A stretch of 47,879 nt of DNA, taken from Pseudomonadota bacterium. Its GTDB lineage: Bacteria; Pseudomonadota; Gammaproteobacteria; Acidiferrobacterales; Acidiferrobacteraceae. How positions within the stretch are numbered: position 1 is the stretch's first letter; each line of letters opens with the position of its first letter. The stretch lies in NCBI GenBank assembly GCA_021794275.1, contig JAJYRD010000065.1, forward strand, positions 1 through 47,879, read 5' to 3'. A model generated the notes under the pieces. The model worked only from the letters and a program-made list of their open reading frames with translations, was not told the origin of the DNA and did not search any database. This document shows, piece by piece, positions 26,320-35,401 of the stretch. The translations under genes and the position numbers were made by a program.

Positions 26320-29286
26320 CACGAGCCCGCCCATCACTGCTGTCGCGAGCGGCTTCAGCAGGTCCGTTCCGTGACCCACACCCACCGCGAGCGGCAGAAA
26401 GCCCAGGACATCGGCGGCCATGGTCATGAGGATGGGCCGCAGCCGGCGGCGAGCGGCAAGCTCGATCTGGAGGCGGCCGGGGGGGCTGCGGTAATGGCGG
26501 GCCTGACCGAAGATCAGGATGCCGTTATTGACGACGATCGCGAACACGAGCAAAAGGCCTAAGAACGACGTGCTGTCCAGGGGGATGCCGCGCAGCCAGA
26601 GGGCCGTGAGCGACCCCAAGGCGCTCAAGGCGGTCGCCACGAGGACCGCGAGTGCCGCGCGCTGGGCGCGCAGCTGATACCCGACCAGTACGACCAGCAC
26701 GAGCAGCGCGAAGACCAAGGTGAGCTCCATCTGCGCGAAGCTCTTGGCCTGCTCCTTGTAATAGCCTCCTATGCGAGTAGTGATTCCGTGGGGCAGGGCG
26801 GTCTGGGCGATAAACCCGCGCGCCACGGCGGCGGCCTGGGCAAGCCCCATGGAGCGATGGGGGCGAATCTCGATGTCGGCGAACGGCACCAGGTTCTGGT
26901 GGGTGATGACCGGGACCTGGTGCCGGATGTGAGCGGTGGCGAAGGCCGCGAGCGGGGCGTAGGGGCCGCCTGGGGCATGCACGAAGAGGTTCGGGGCCAA
27001 ACTGCGGCTTATGTCTCCCGATGGGCGCGTGCCGACCGCGATCGGGAGGATCTGCGCGCCACGCAGGAGATAGCCTGCTGGTACCCCCCAATAGGCGGCC
27101 TGGACCTGTTCGCCAAGGAGCGGGGGCGTGAGGCCTCGTTGCTCGGCGCGCAGGCGCGGGGTCAGGGTGATCGCGGGCCCCGCCGAAGAGGTCGCGAAGC
27201 TCACGTTGGCGAATCGATGGCTCGCGACCAGGCGGGTCTTGAGATGCGCCGCATAGGCCGCGAGCGCCGAGACGCTGTGCCCGAAGACCTCGATATCGAG
27301 CGGGGAGTGGGCGCCCGAGAGGTTGCCAAGCTGGGTTACGAGCAACTGATGGAGCTTCAGCATGGAGAGGCTCGGATAGGCGGCACGGAAGCGCGCGCCG
27401 AGTGCACGCATGACCGCCACCGCCGAGGCGCTCGGTTTCAAGGTGAGGACCAGATCGCCCTTGTTCGGGGTCGCCCGCGGGTTGCCGAGGCTTTGGCCCA
27501 CGACCACCGAGGCAGTCGCGACGGCGCGGTCATGGGTGGCAATGGCCACGAGGCCGCGTCCCACGGCCAGGGTCTGGGACGCCGAGCTTCCGACGGTCGT
27601 GCGAAACGGCACGGCTATGACACCCTCGTTCCAGGCGGGCAGGAAGGCGGTCGGCAACACTCGGAAGAGGGCATAGGCCGCGGCCAGGATCGCGATACTG
27701 GCAATGACGCCGAAAAAGGGTTTGCCGAGGGCACGGCGCAGGGTACGCGCGTAGGTCACGCGGGCGCGACGCGCCGGTCGCCAAGCCTTAGAGGAGCGTG
27801 AGTGGCGACCGGCGAGGTAGGTCGCGAGCAACGGGGTCACCGACAGCGCCACCGCCTGGGACACGACTAAGGCCGTGACAAGCGCGATGGCCATCTGGCG
27901 GAACAGGATGCCGATAGTCCCGCCTAAAAGGATGAGCGGGACGAACACGAGCGCCGAGGTGAGCGTCGCGAAAGTCATCATGGGCAAGACCTCGCCTGCG
28001 GCGCGCAGCGCTCGCACGCGCCGCTCCTGCATGCTCCCGGAACCCTGGCCATGGGTCGCTTGCTCAATCACGACAATGGCGTGGTCCACGAGCGCTCCTA
28101 TGGCCGCGGTTATGCCCCCCAAGGTCATGATGTTCAGGCCCAGATGGAGGAAGTGTAGGACCACGAAGGTGCCGGCCAATGACAGCGGAACGACCACGAG
28201 AGTCGCAAGCGCCGTGTCGAAGCGCCGCAAGAAGGCGAGCAGCACCAGGAAGGTAATGACGGTGCCCAGAAAAAGGGCCATCCAGACGTCGTGGAGGCTT
28301 GCCACGATGAGCCGCGACAAATCGTAGTCGCGCACGAGGCGCATGTCATGCGGCAGACCCTTGCGCAAAGACGCGATCGCGCCGCTCACACCCCGCGCCA
28401 CCTGCTCGACGTTGGCGCTTGCCTGGGCGGCGACCTCGATCAGCAGGCTATGCGCCTGATGGGCGACCGCCGAACCCCGTATCCGCGGGGGCGGTCCGAC
28501 CGTGATACGCGCAAGCGACGACAGCGGCACTACGGCCCCGCGGGCGCCCCCCAGAGGGATGGGGAGACGACCGAGCGCGTTCACCCCCGCCGGGCGGCCG
28601 GCGGCGGTCAGTAAAAAGCTGCCATGGAAGCCCGCCATGATACCGCCGAAATAGGGCCCCTGGTGCGCACGCAGGAGGGCTACGACGCGACCGAGCCCGA
28701 GGTGATGGCTTATGAGACGCCTGAGCGACAAGTCGACATGGACCTGCGGCCAGCCGCGACCGATGGAGGCCACGGTGTAGACCCCTGGGACATCGAGCAG
28801 GCGGGGCTTCAGCGTGAAGGCATAGGTCGGCAGCATCTCACTGCTCGTCTTCGCCTGTGAGACCAGGGCGTATTCGGCGAAGGGATAGATGCTCGGCATC
28901 ATGAGCCGCACGCTCATATGCGCGCCAGGGGGCAAGGCCACCTGACCTAGGCGCGCCTCGAGCAACAGATACGCGTTATTGGGCGTGATGGCGCCATTGA
29001 AGAAGACATGGATCTTGGTAAGGCCGTTGCTCGTGGTCGAGCGCACCAGGGTCACGTTCTGCACGCCCTTGGCCGCTTGTTCGAGCGGTTCGGTCACCCG
29101 CACCAGCATCACGTGGACGGGAAGGTAGCCGTCGCTCACGAGCACCGAAATGCGAGGGAAGTTCACGTTCGGAAAGACGCTACGCGGCAGCGCCCGGAAT
29201 GCCACGAAGCCCGCGCCGAGCACGAGGACTGCCACCAGGGCCGTAGTGTAGCGGTTGCCCCAAAGGGCCTCGAGATAGGCCCTCAC
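26248..29286 (-). CDS. RND-family efflux permease subunit
   Basis: Inner-membrane proton-driven pump, 1012 residues. The GTG start at 29286 overlaps the stop of the fusion-protein gene (GTGA) and gives RAYLEALWGNRYTTALVAVL, a normal RND N-terminus (TM1 residues ~12-30). Two large periplasmic loops and about 12 membrane segments are evident. The TM4 proton site reads GALVDHAIVVIEQ: Asp401 is kept, but the second Asp of AcrB-type pumps is His402; Glu408 is kept. TM10 reads NNGILI, without the AcrB lysine. It is between HAE1 and heavy-metal types, so the substrate is not called. Part of the operon yrfG-tolC-MFP-RND. Its 3' end is duplicated 2.2 kb away. Confidence 0.88.
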   Translation of the reverse strand: MRAYLEALWGNRYTTALVAVLVLGAGFVAFRALPRSVFPNVNFPRISVLVSDGYLPVHVMLVRVTEPLEQAAKGVQNVTLVRSTTSNGLTKIHVFFNGAITPNNAYLLLEARLGQVALPPGAHMSVRLMMPSIYPFAEYALVSQAKTSSEMLPTYAFTLKPRLLDVPGVYTVASIGRGWPQVHVDLSLRRLISHHLGLGRVVALLRAHQGPYFGGIMAGFHGSFLLTAAGRPAGVNALGRLPIPLGGARGAVVPLSSLARITVGPPPRIRGSAVAHQAHSLLIEVAAQASANVEQVARGVSGAIASLRKGLPHDMRLVRDYDLSRLIVASLHDVWMALFLGTVITFLVLLAFLRRFDTALATLVVVPLSLAGTFVVLHFLHLGLNIMTLGGITAAIGALVDHAIVVIEQATHGQGSGSMQERRVRALRAAGEVLPMMTFATLTSALVFVPLILLGGTIGILFRQMAIALVTALVVSQAVALSVTPLLATYLAGRHSRSSKAWRPARRARVTYARTLRRALGKPFFGVIASIAILAAAYALFRVLPTAFLPAWNEGVIAVPFRTTVGSSASQTLAVGRGLVAIATHDRAVATASVVVGQSLGNPRATPNKGDLVLTLKPSASAVAVMRALGARFRAAYPSLSMLKLHQLLVTQLGNLSGAHSPLDIEVFGHSVSALAAYAAHLKTRLVASHRFANVSFATSSAGPAITLTPRLRAEQRGLTPPLLGEQVQAAYWGVPAGYLLRGAQILPIAVGTRPSGDISRSLAPNLFVHAPGGPYAPLAAFATAHIRHQVPVITHQNLVPFADIEIRPHRSMGLAQAAAVARGFIAQTALPHGITTRIGGYYKEQAKSFAQMELTLVFALLVLVVLVGYQLRAQRAALAVLVATALSALGSLTALWLRGIPLDSTSFLGLLLVFAIVVNNGILIFGQARHYRSPPGRLQIELAARRRLRPILMTMAADVLGFLPLAVGVGHGTDLLKPLATAVMGGLVLALAASLFIGPMLYMAFSRRPRP

Positions 29287-30260
29287 CGCACAACCCGCAC
29301 CGGAATCCCGGCGCGCAGGCGTGCGACGCCCGTATCGATCACCAGCGCCCCGCGCGCCAATGGGCCCGCCACGAACACCCGCCGGGCACCCATACGCACG
29401 ATCGTCACCCTGACCGGTTGCGCCCGCGCACCGCGCACAACGTAAACCCACGCCCGGCCGTGGCGGACGAGGAGCGCGCTGCGCGGGACCGCGATCGCGG
29501 TACGCGGGTGCCCCAGGAGGTCGAGCCGCAAGACCTGTCCGGGACGCAACCGCCCCCCGGCCCCGCGCACATACGCGCGCACGAGGCCCAGGTCGTCGAC
29601 GCGCGCACCGATGGCGTACACGCGGCCGCGGGAAGCCTCGGCCCGTCCGTGGCGCGCCAAGCGCCGTACCCGCGCGCCGACGTAAAGGCGATCAGCCTCG
29701 CGCACGGTGAGCGAGCAGGTCTCGTAGAGACCCCCCGCGCCGCCGATCGCGACCACATCCGCGCCGCGCGCGAGCAGCACCCCGGGGGCTACCCGATAAC
29801 GCACGGTGCCGGCGAACGGCGCGCGCACCGTGCCACGCGCAAGGCGCGCACCGTCGGCGCGCAAGGCGGCAGCATCGGCCTGCCAGCGGGCCTTGAGACC
29901 GCGGGCATGAGCGGGCGTGACGAGGCCTTGGTGCGCCAGGACGCGGGCCTGCTCGTAGACGGTGCGGGCGGCCTCGGTCTGGGCCTCGAGGGCGCGCACA
30001 GTACCGGCGAGACTCAGGGGCAACAGTCGCGCGATGACGGCGCCGGCGGCGACCGCGGTCCCGGGGGCCACGACGAGCGGACCCATGACGGCGTCGTAGG
30101 GGGCCTGGATCACTGCGTGCTCAGGACCGTGAGCGCGGGCGAATACCTGGATCGCCGGCCGATACGATGCCTGGACCGCGCGCGTCCCATGGACCGACAG
30201 GGGCGCGGCGGCGCAAGCGACGACCGGAACGAGTAACAGGGCCGTGAGCGCGCGCCTCAT
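29283..30260 (-). CDS. Periplasmic adaptor (membrane fusion protein) of RND efflux system
   Basis: 325 residues from the ATG at 30260, which overlaps the tolC-like stop by ATGA. The signal peptide is MRRALTALLLVPVVACAAAP; a cysteine near residue 16 could be a lipid site but the lipobox is poor. Order seen: barrel-sandwich half-motif (VIQAPYDAVMGPLVVAPGT), a short alpha-helical hairpin with LEAQTEAARTVYEQARVLA, the second half-motif GTVRAPFAGTVRYRVAPG, then beta-barrel and proximal domains. Shorter than CusB or AcrA (~370-400). It links the RND pump to the outer-membrane channel. Very Arg/Ala-rich. Confidence 0.82.
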   Translation of the reverse strand: MRRALTALLLVPVVACAAAPLSVHGTRAVQASYRPAIQVFARAHGPEHAVIQAPYDAVMGPLVVAPGTAVAAGAVIARLLPLSLAGTVRALEAQTEAARTVYEQARVLAHQGLVTPAHARGLKARWQADAAALRADGARLARGTVRAPFAGTVRYRVAPGVLLARGADVVAIGGAGGLYETCSLTVREADRLYVGARVRRLARHGRAEASRGRVYAIGARVDDLGLVRAYVRGAGGRLRPGQVLRLDLLGHPRTAIAVPRSALLVRHGRAWVYVVRGARAQPVRVTIVRMGARRVFVAGPLARGALVIDTGVARLRAGIPVRVVR

Positions 30261-31609
30261 GACCGCCCCCCGGACCACGGCCTCGCGGTCGCGGTGACGA
30301 GGGCTAGTGTGGTCGCCGCCCGGGAAAGGCGTAGGGCGGTCATTTTCAGCTCCACGGCGGTAAGCTCCTGCATCAAAGTGAGGTAGGACACAAGCCCCAG
30401 GGCATGCGCCGTCCAGGCCGTCCCTGCGGCACGGGCGGTACGGGCGAGCCTTGTCCTGCGGCCCTTGAGCCCCGCAAGCTCACGATCGAGGCTCGCTTGC
30501 GCCGCATCCAACTGGTAGATCTGGGCGCGAGCCTCCGCGAGTCTGGCTACGTAATCCTTGAAGAGTGCCGCGCGCCGCGCGCGGGCGATAGCGACGGCCC
30601 CGCGATTGGCGTTGAAAAGCGGCACCACGACGCTAAGCTGCAGACCGGCCTCGCTGAGTCCCGAGCTGTTGCGGGCACCGGCGGCCCCCAAGCTCAGGCG
30701 CGGATACTGGTCGAGCACGGCGCGCAGCAGCGCCTGGTCAGCGCTATGGTAGGCCGCGACCAGCGCCACGAGATCGAGCCTTCGCGACACGGCGCGGTGA
30801 AATAGGCTGCGCGGGGCCCCCGCCACCCCTCGTAGCCGCGTGGGGCGGGCGATCCGAAGCGTGGCCCATGGCGGGAGACCGAGCTGCCCGTTCAAGGTGA
30901 TGCGCGCGGCCTTCAAGGCGCGATGCAAGGCCTGGGCCTTCATGCGCAGCGCGTCTTGCGCGGCTTGAAAGAAGAGCAGCTGGCGGTCCCCGATCAGGCG
31001 ACGGTGCGCGTCGCGCGCAAGCACCTGATCGTGGTTCCCGAGGAGCGCCGAGGCCTTGCGGGCGATCCTCCACTCAGCCCCGAGCCAATAGACCTGGCGC
31101 GCAGCAAGACGTGCCTCGTTCGCCGCCACCCACTCACGCCAGGCCACGTTGTAACGGACCGAAGCCGCTCTTTCCCGCGCCATGCGGATGTCCGTGGAAC
31201 GCGTGACGAGCCTTGAAAGATCCCAAAGGAAGCCGTCGGACAGGGCCAAGGACCGACCCGCCGACCCCACGCCGTAAGGCTTCAGGGCGCTAAACTGCAC
31301 CACGGGATCGGGCAGGAGACCTGCGGCGAAGACCTGCGCCCGGGCGATCCGCTCACGTGCGCGCAAGGCGCGCAGGGAGGGGTTGGCGATCACCGCGATC
31401 ACCCCGAGGTCCTTGCCAGTGAGAGGCTTGCGGAAATCCAGCGGAAGCGACACGAGCCCTGGCACCCGAAGCGTGCGCGCGGCTGCGGCCAGAGCCCGGT
31501 GCGATGGGCTTTTCAGGGCCGCGAGCGCAGGGGCGCGCAGGGGCTTGGCTTGGTAGGCGGCACAACCGGATAGGATTGCCAGGGCAAGCGCGAGCGCGGG
31601 TATCCGCAC
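30257..31609 (-). CDS. TolC-like outer-membrane efflux lipoprotein
   Basis: 450 residues from the GTG at 31609, chosen because it gives VRIPALALALAILSGC, a lipoprotein signal with lipobox LSGC; the longer upstream reading lies within yrfG. The body has the two OEP repeats with long Ala/Arg/Leu-rich helices (for example SLRALRARERIARAQVFAAG and AVAIARARRAALFKDYVARL). LLPDPVVQFS is a typical TolC-family block. It forms the outer-membrane channel of the RND pump encoded downstream. The gap to the yrfG stop is 1 base, so yrfG leads this operon. CusC is the nearest functional type, but metal specificity is not shown. Confidence 0.83.
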   Translation of the reverse strand: MRIPALALALAILSGCAAYQAKPLRAPALAALKSPSHRALAAAARTLRVPGLVSLPLDFRKPLTGKDLGVIAVIANPSLRALRARERIARAQVFAAGLLPDPVVQFSALKPYGVGSAGRSLALSDGFLWDLSRLVTRSTDIRMARERAASVRYNVAWREWVAANEARLAARQVYWLGAEWRIARKASALLGNHDQVLARDAHRRLIGDRQLLFFQAAQDALRMKAQALHRALKAARITLNGQLGLPPWATLRIARPTRLRGVAGAPRSLFHRAVSRRLDLVALVAAYHSADQALLRAVLDQYPRLSLGAAGARNSSGLSEAGLQLSVVVPLFNANRGAVAIARARRAALFKDYVARLAEARAQIYQLDAAQASLDRELAGLKGRRTRLARTARAAGTAWTAHALGLVSYLTLMQELTAVELKMTALRLSRAATTLALVTATARPWSGGRS

Positions 31610-31610
31610 G

Positions 31611-32267
31611 CTAGCCGACCGGGAGGAGGTTGCGAAACGACTCGACCGCCCTGAATTCGCCGCAATCCTTGTCCGGCCCGCACAAATCAGGCTTGCGGAT
31701 CGCAAGCAGATGCCGTACGCCATAGTCTCGCGCGCAGCGCAGGACCGGCAGACTGTCGTCTATGAGCAGCGTGCGCGAAGGATCAAAGGGCTCGAGCGCC
31801 CGTAGCTCCCCCCAGAAAGGCGGGTGCTCCTTGGCTAGCCCGAGGTCGTGGGCGCAAAAAATCGCGTCCATATAACGATCGATGCGCGTACGACGGAACT
31901 TCAGGGTTACGGTCTTGCCGTGGGCGTTTGTCACGAGCACGAGGCGCTTGCCGGCCTTACGCATGGCATCCAGGAATTCCTCCACAAAGGGGCGCACGGC
32001 AATGCGGTGGGCGACCTCCTCCTTCAGCTGCGCGATGTCCAGGGCAAGCTCGTCGCTCCAATAGTCCACACTGTACCAGTTCAGCGTCCCTTCGGCGCGC
32101 CGAAACCTCTGATAGAGCCGGCTCTTGGCCTCGTCGAGCGCGAGTCCGTGGCGCTCGGCATAACGCAGGGGCACATGTTCTTGCCAAAAGTGGTTATCGA
32201 AATGCAAGTCGAGCAAGGTGCCGTCCATGTCCAAGAACGTGGTGTCTATGGAGCTCCAGTCGATCAT
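31611..32267 (-). CDS. yrfG: HAD-family GMP/IMP nucleotidase YrfG
   Basis: 218-residue cytoplasmic phosphatase. HAD motif I is LDMDGTLLDL (Asp13 and Asp15), followed by the family block HFDNHFWQEHVP that closely parallels E. coli YrfG. TLNWYSVDYWSDEL in the cap, motif II LVTNAH, motif III around KEHPPFW, and motif IV LLIDDSLPVL are present. E. coli YrfG dephosphorylates GMP and IMP. It is first in a minus-strand operon with the efflux genes, with no clear functional link. Divergent from the HIT gene across 89 bases. Confidence 0.9.
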   Translation of the reverse strand: MIDWSSIDTTFLDMDGTLLDLHFDNHFWQEHVPLRYAERHGLALDEAKSRLYQRFRRAEGTLNWYSVDYWSDELALDIAQLKEEVAHRIAVRPFVEEFLDAMRKAGKRLVLVTNAHGKTVTLKFRRTRIDRYMDAIFCAHDLGLAKEHPPFWGELRALEPFDPSRTLLIDDSLPVLRCARDYGVRHLLAIRKPDLCGPDKDCGEFRAVESFRNLLPVG

Positions 32268-32356
32268 GGTTCGTCCCCCCGTTCCGTCATTACATTATAG
32301 GAGGGCATGGCGGGCTTAGGCTAGCCGGCCGCGCCCCCCCATGCTAGCCTCTCTGC

Positions 32357-32788
32357 ATGACACGGGATCACTGCCCTCTCTGCGAGTTCGATATGGCGCA
32401 GGCGCTGTGGGCGAACGATCGCTGCTTCGTGATTTCGGTCGAGGTTGCGGGCGTCGGGACGATCTGCCGGGTCGTGTGGCGAGGGCATGTCCAGGAAATG
32501 AGCGAGCTCGACCCGCTCGCGCGAGACGCGTTCATGGACGTCGTGTTCGGGGTCGAGGCCGTTTTGCGCGGCCTTGCGCGACCCGCGAAAATGAATGTGG
32601 CCTCACTCGGGAACCTCGTCCCCCATCTCCATTGGCACGTCATACCGCGCTACCGGGACGACGCCTACTTTCCCGACGCCATCTGGGCGCCCGCGCGCCG
32701 CGAGGGAGTCGAGCAGCCCTTGAGCCGCCCCATTTTAAGTGCCGCGCTCGAAACCGGGCTCGGAAAACAGACCAAACCCCTGCTATAG
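32357..32788 (+). CDS. HIT-family nucleotide-binding protein
   Basis: 143 residues. The histidine triad is HLHWHVIPR with His90, His92 and His94. An N-terminal CPLCEF pair may bind zinc, as in some HIT proteins. MNVASLGNLVPHLH is the usual lead-in. HIT proteins hydrolyse or transfer from nucleotide phosphoramidates and dinucleoside polyphosphates; the specific substrate is unknown. It precedes the FGGY kinase by 33 bases and may be co-transcribed with it. Confidence 0.88.
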   Translation: MTRDHCPLCEFDMAQALWANDRCFVISVEVAGVGTICRVVWRGHVQEMSELDPLARDAFMDVVFGVEAVLRGLARPAKMNVASLGNLVPHLHWHVIPRYRDDAYFPDAIWAPARREGVEQPLSRPILSAALETGLGKQTKPLL

Positions 32789-32821
32789 TTGTGGGAATTC
32801 CAGGTTGCGGAAGGGGGCGGG

Positions 32822-34252
32822 ATGCGCCAACCGCTGTACTTGGCCTTGGACCAAGGAGGGCAATCGACGCGCGCGACGATCTTCGATGAGTCGGGGATAG
32901 CGGTAGCGCGCGCGGCGGTGCCTGTAGGCCAGACAAGCACGGGTGACCTTAGGGTGGAGCAAGACCCGGAGGAGCTCGTCGCCTCATTGCAGCTCGCAGC
33001 CGAGCGGGCGCTGCGCATCCTAGGGACGGACTGTAGCATGCAAATCGCGGCCGCGGGTCTCGCCACCCAACGGTCCAGCATGGTGTGCTGGGACAGCCGC
33101 ACAGGCCAGGCCCTGTCGCCGGTCCTGAGCTGGCAAGATCGGCGCGCGGCTGCGCTCATGCCCGCGTATCGGGACCACGCCTTCCTGATCGCAGAGCGCA
33201 CAGGCCTGCGCCTGTCGCCCCACTACGGCGCCCCCAAAATGCGCTGGTGCCTGGACAACCTGCCCGCGGTGCAAGCGGCGCGTAAGGCCGGCCATCTGGT
33301 CATGGGGCCTTTGGCGAGCTTTCTCGCATTTCGCTGCGTGACCCCGCAACCCTTGGTCGCGGACCCCTCAAACGCCGGACGGACGCTCCTTTGGGGGCGC
33401 AAGCGCCAGGATTGGGACCCCGAGCTTCTGGATATCTTTGATATTCCCCGTGGGGTCTTGCCCTTGTGTTCGCCGAGTCACCAGCGCTTTGGCGGAGTGA
33501 AGGCCGGCGGCGGCCTCGTGCCACTTACGATCCTCACGGGCGACCAAGGGGCGGCTCTCTTTTGTCAGGGCAGGCCACGGCCCGACACCATTTACATCAA
33601 CATGGGTACCGGCGCCTTTCTCCAACGGCTCGTGCCGCGTCAAGGGGTCGACCGGGGCCGGCTTCTGTGGAGCGTCGCGGTGCGCCACGGGCAGGAGGAC
33701 ATAAACGTCCTCGAGGGGGCGGTGAGCGGCGCCGGCGCAGCGCTCGCGTGGGGCGCGCAGACCTTGCCCTACCGGGATCTCGCGAAACAGTGTGATCGCC
33801 TGCTCGCAAGCCAGGAGGCACGCCCGCTCTTTCTGAACACGATAGGCGGACTCGGATCACCGTATTGGCGCCCGGACGCCGTCGCGCGCTTCGAAGGCGT
33901 TGGCACGCCGGCAGCCAAGGCCGCGGCGATCATCGAAAGCATCATCTTTCTGATCCACGAGAACATCGAAGCCATCTGTGCCGCCTCCGGGCCCTGTCTG
34001 GCCTTGGTGGTGACAGGCGGCCTTGCCGCATCGGGCGGTCTCTGTCAGGCGCTCGCGAATTTGAGCGGGCTTATCGTGCGCCGTCCCTCCGAACACGAGG
34101 CGACTGCCCGCGGGCTCGCCTTCCTGGCCGCAGACATGCCGCACGACTGGCCCGCGGGCGGCGACGAGCATGTGTTCTGGCCGAATGACGACGAGCCGCT
34201 TCACGAACGTCACGAGCGTTGGCGCGCGCTCATGCCCTCACCCCACGGGTAG
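32822..34252 (+). CDS. FGGY-family carbohydrate kinase, GlpK-like
   Basis: 476 residues from ATG 32822, preceded by a GGAAGGGGGCGGG purine-rich site. The N-terminal phosphate loop is LALDQGGQSTRA. SWQDRRAA, HYGAPKMRW, LTGDQGAALF, NMGTGAFLQ, GGLGSPYW and LVVTGGLAASGG follow the E. coli glycerol kinase order. Of the glycerol contacts, Arg84, Trp104, Tyr135, Asp241 and Gln242 are kept, but the glutamate of NQRE is replaced (TQRS, Ser85). It faces glpD tail to tail with a 15-base overlap, so glycerol is a fair guess. Another polyol is possible, and I give no symbol. Confidence 0.83.
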   Translation: MRQPLYLALDQGGQSTRATIFDESGIAVARAAVPVGQTSTGDLRVEQDPEELVASLQLAAERALRILGTDCSMQIAAAGLATQRSSMVCWDSRTGQALSPVLSWQDRRAAALMPAYRDHAFLIAERTGLRLSPHYGAPKMRWCLDNLPAVQAARKAGHLVMGPLASFLAFRCVTPQPLVADPSNAGRTLLWGRKRQDWDPELLDIFDIPRGVLPLCSPSHQRFGGVKAGGGLVPLTILTGDQGAALFCQGRPRPDTIYINMGTGAFLQRLVPRQGVDRGRLLWSVAVRHGQEDINVLEGAVSGAGAALAWGAQTLPYRDLAKQCDRLLASQEARPLFLNTIGGLGSPYWRPDAVARFEGVGTPAAKAAAIIESIIFLIHENIEAICAASGPCLALVVTGGLAASGGLCQALANLSGLIVRRPSEHEATARGLAFLAADMPHDWPAGGDEHVFWPNDDEPLHERHERWRALMPSPHG

Positions 34253-35401
34253 CATCAGGCGACTCGTATCCGCCCGCGCCGGGCGTTCCGGGAGCGCGAT
34301 CCCGAGGCGTTCCATGACCTGTTCGGCGGTCCGTCGGTAAGCAGTGAGCTTACCACCGAATATGCTGACGAGCCGGGGTAGCGGGGCATCGGCAAGCAAC
34401 ACGACCTCGCGTGAGCGGGCGTTAAGATCGCCCCCGACTTTGGGCAACACGCGCAGACCCGCGAAGCTCTCCGCTACCGCCGTGGCCAGGCCCGGAAAAT
34501 AGGCCGCCAAAGCCTCTTGCAGATACGCGATCTCCTCCGCGCTCGGCGCCACGAGGCCCGGGTCGCCCGTGTAGAGGCGCTCCGTGGTGCCGGTCAAGAC
34601 GCGGCCGCGCCAAGGCAGGATGAAGACGCCACGATGGTCGGAAGGCGCCTCGACGTAGTAGCAAGCCTCGCCTAAAGAACCTTCGCTGATGATGTGGGTG
34701 CCGGCGACAAGGTCGTGGGGCAGGCGCGGGGGGCCCGGCAGGACGCGGCTTAGGGTCTGCGCGACCCACGGACCCGCGGCATTGACGAGCACGCGCGTCT
34801 CGCACGAGGCCACCGCGCCTTCGCGCACATAGCGCACCTCGTAGCCTGCGCCGGCGCGCTCCGCCCCCACGAAACACGTGCCGATACGGATCTCCGCGCC
34901 GAACTCCGCGGCCGAACGCGCCACTGCATGGGTCAGGGCCACATCATCGGTCTGCGCGTCGCTATAGCGGAAGACGGCCTTGAGGCCCCTGGTCTCGAGC
35001 CCGTCCAGCGAATCCCAGGCGCGGGCCGGGACCCGCTCGAACCCCCCGCCGGGCCCGCCTGCGAGCAGGCGATAGAGTAAGAGGCCCGCGCGCACATGGC
35101 CTGCCGTGCGCCGTGAGGACGCGTAGATGGGGATGTAAAAATCCTTGCGCGCGACGAGCCCTGGGGCGATGCGCAGCAGGGTCTCGCGCTCGCGTAGCGA
35201 TTCGCGCACGAGCCGAATGCGGCCCGACTCGAGGTAGCGTAGGCCGCCGTGCACGAGCTTCGAGGAACGGCTCGAGGTCCCAACGGCCAAGGTATCTCGC
35301 TCCAAAAGCAGGGTACGGTAACCGCGCACAGCCGCCGCCTGGGCGACACCCACGCCCTGTATGCCGCCACCTATGACCACCACGTCATAGGTGGCGGTCA
35401 T
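34238..35401 (-). CDS. glpD: FAD-dependent glycerol-3-phosphate dehydrogenase, short form
   Basis: Membrane-associated oxidase of glycerol 3-phosphate to DHAP, passing electrons to quinone. FAD-binding VVVIGGGIQGVGVAQAA (residues 7-23), then GTSSRSSKLVHGGLRYLESG, VLVNAAGPW, PWRGRVLTGTTE and LVSIFGGKLTAYRRTAE are hallmarks. At 387 residues it lacks the ~110-residue C-terminal DAO_C domain of E. coli GlpD (501). The reading ends cleanly without a frameshift sign. The start overlaps the gdpd stop by ATGA. It pairs with the glycerophosphodiesterase that makes its substrate, and the quinone reduced here could feed the cyo oxidase nearby. Confidence 0.88.
   Translation of the reverse strand: MTATYDVVVIGGGIQGVGVAQAAAVRGYRTLLLERDTLAVGTSSRSSKLVHGGLRYLESGRIRLVRESLRERETLLRIAPGLVARKDFYIPIYASSRRTAGHVRAGLLLYRLLAGGPGGGFERVPARAWDSLDGLETRGLKAVFRYSDAQTDDVALTHAVARSAAEFGAEIRIGTCFVGAERAGAGYEVRYVREGAVASCETRVLVNAAGPWVAQTLSRVLPGPPRLPHDLVAGTHIISEGSLGEACYYVEAPSDHRGVFILPWRGRVLTGTTERLYTGDPGLVAPSAEEIAYLQEALAAYFPGLATAVAESFAGLRVLPKVGGDLNARSREVVLLADAPLPRLVSIFGGKLTAYRRTAEQVMERLGIALPERPARADTSRLMLPVG

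Noticed and set aside
26788-27801. 337-codon plus-strand reading inside the RND gene
   Set aside because: Shadow reading; composition is low-complexity Arg/Gly and the RND frame is intact across it.
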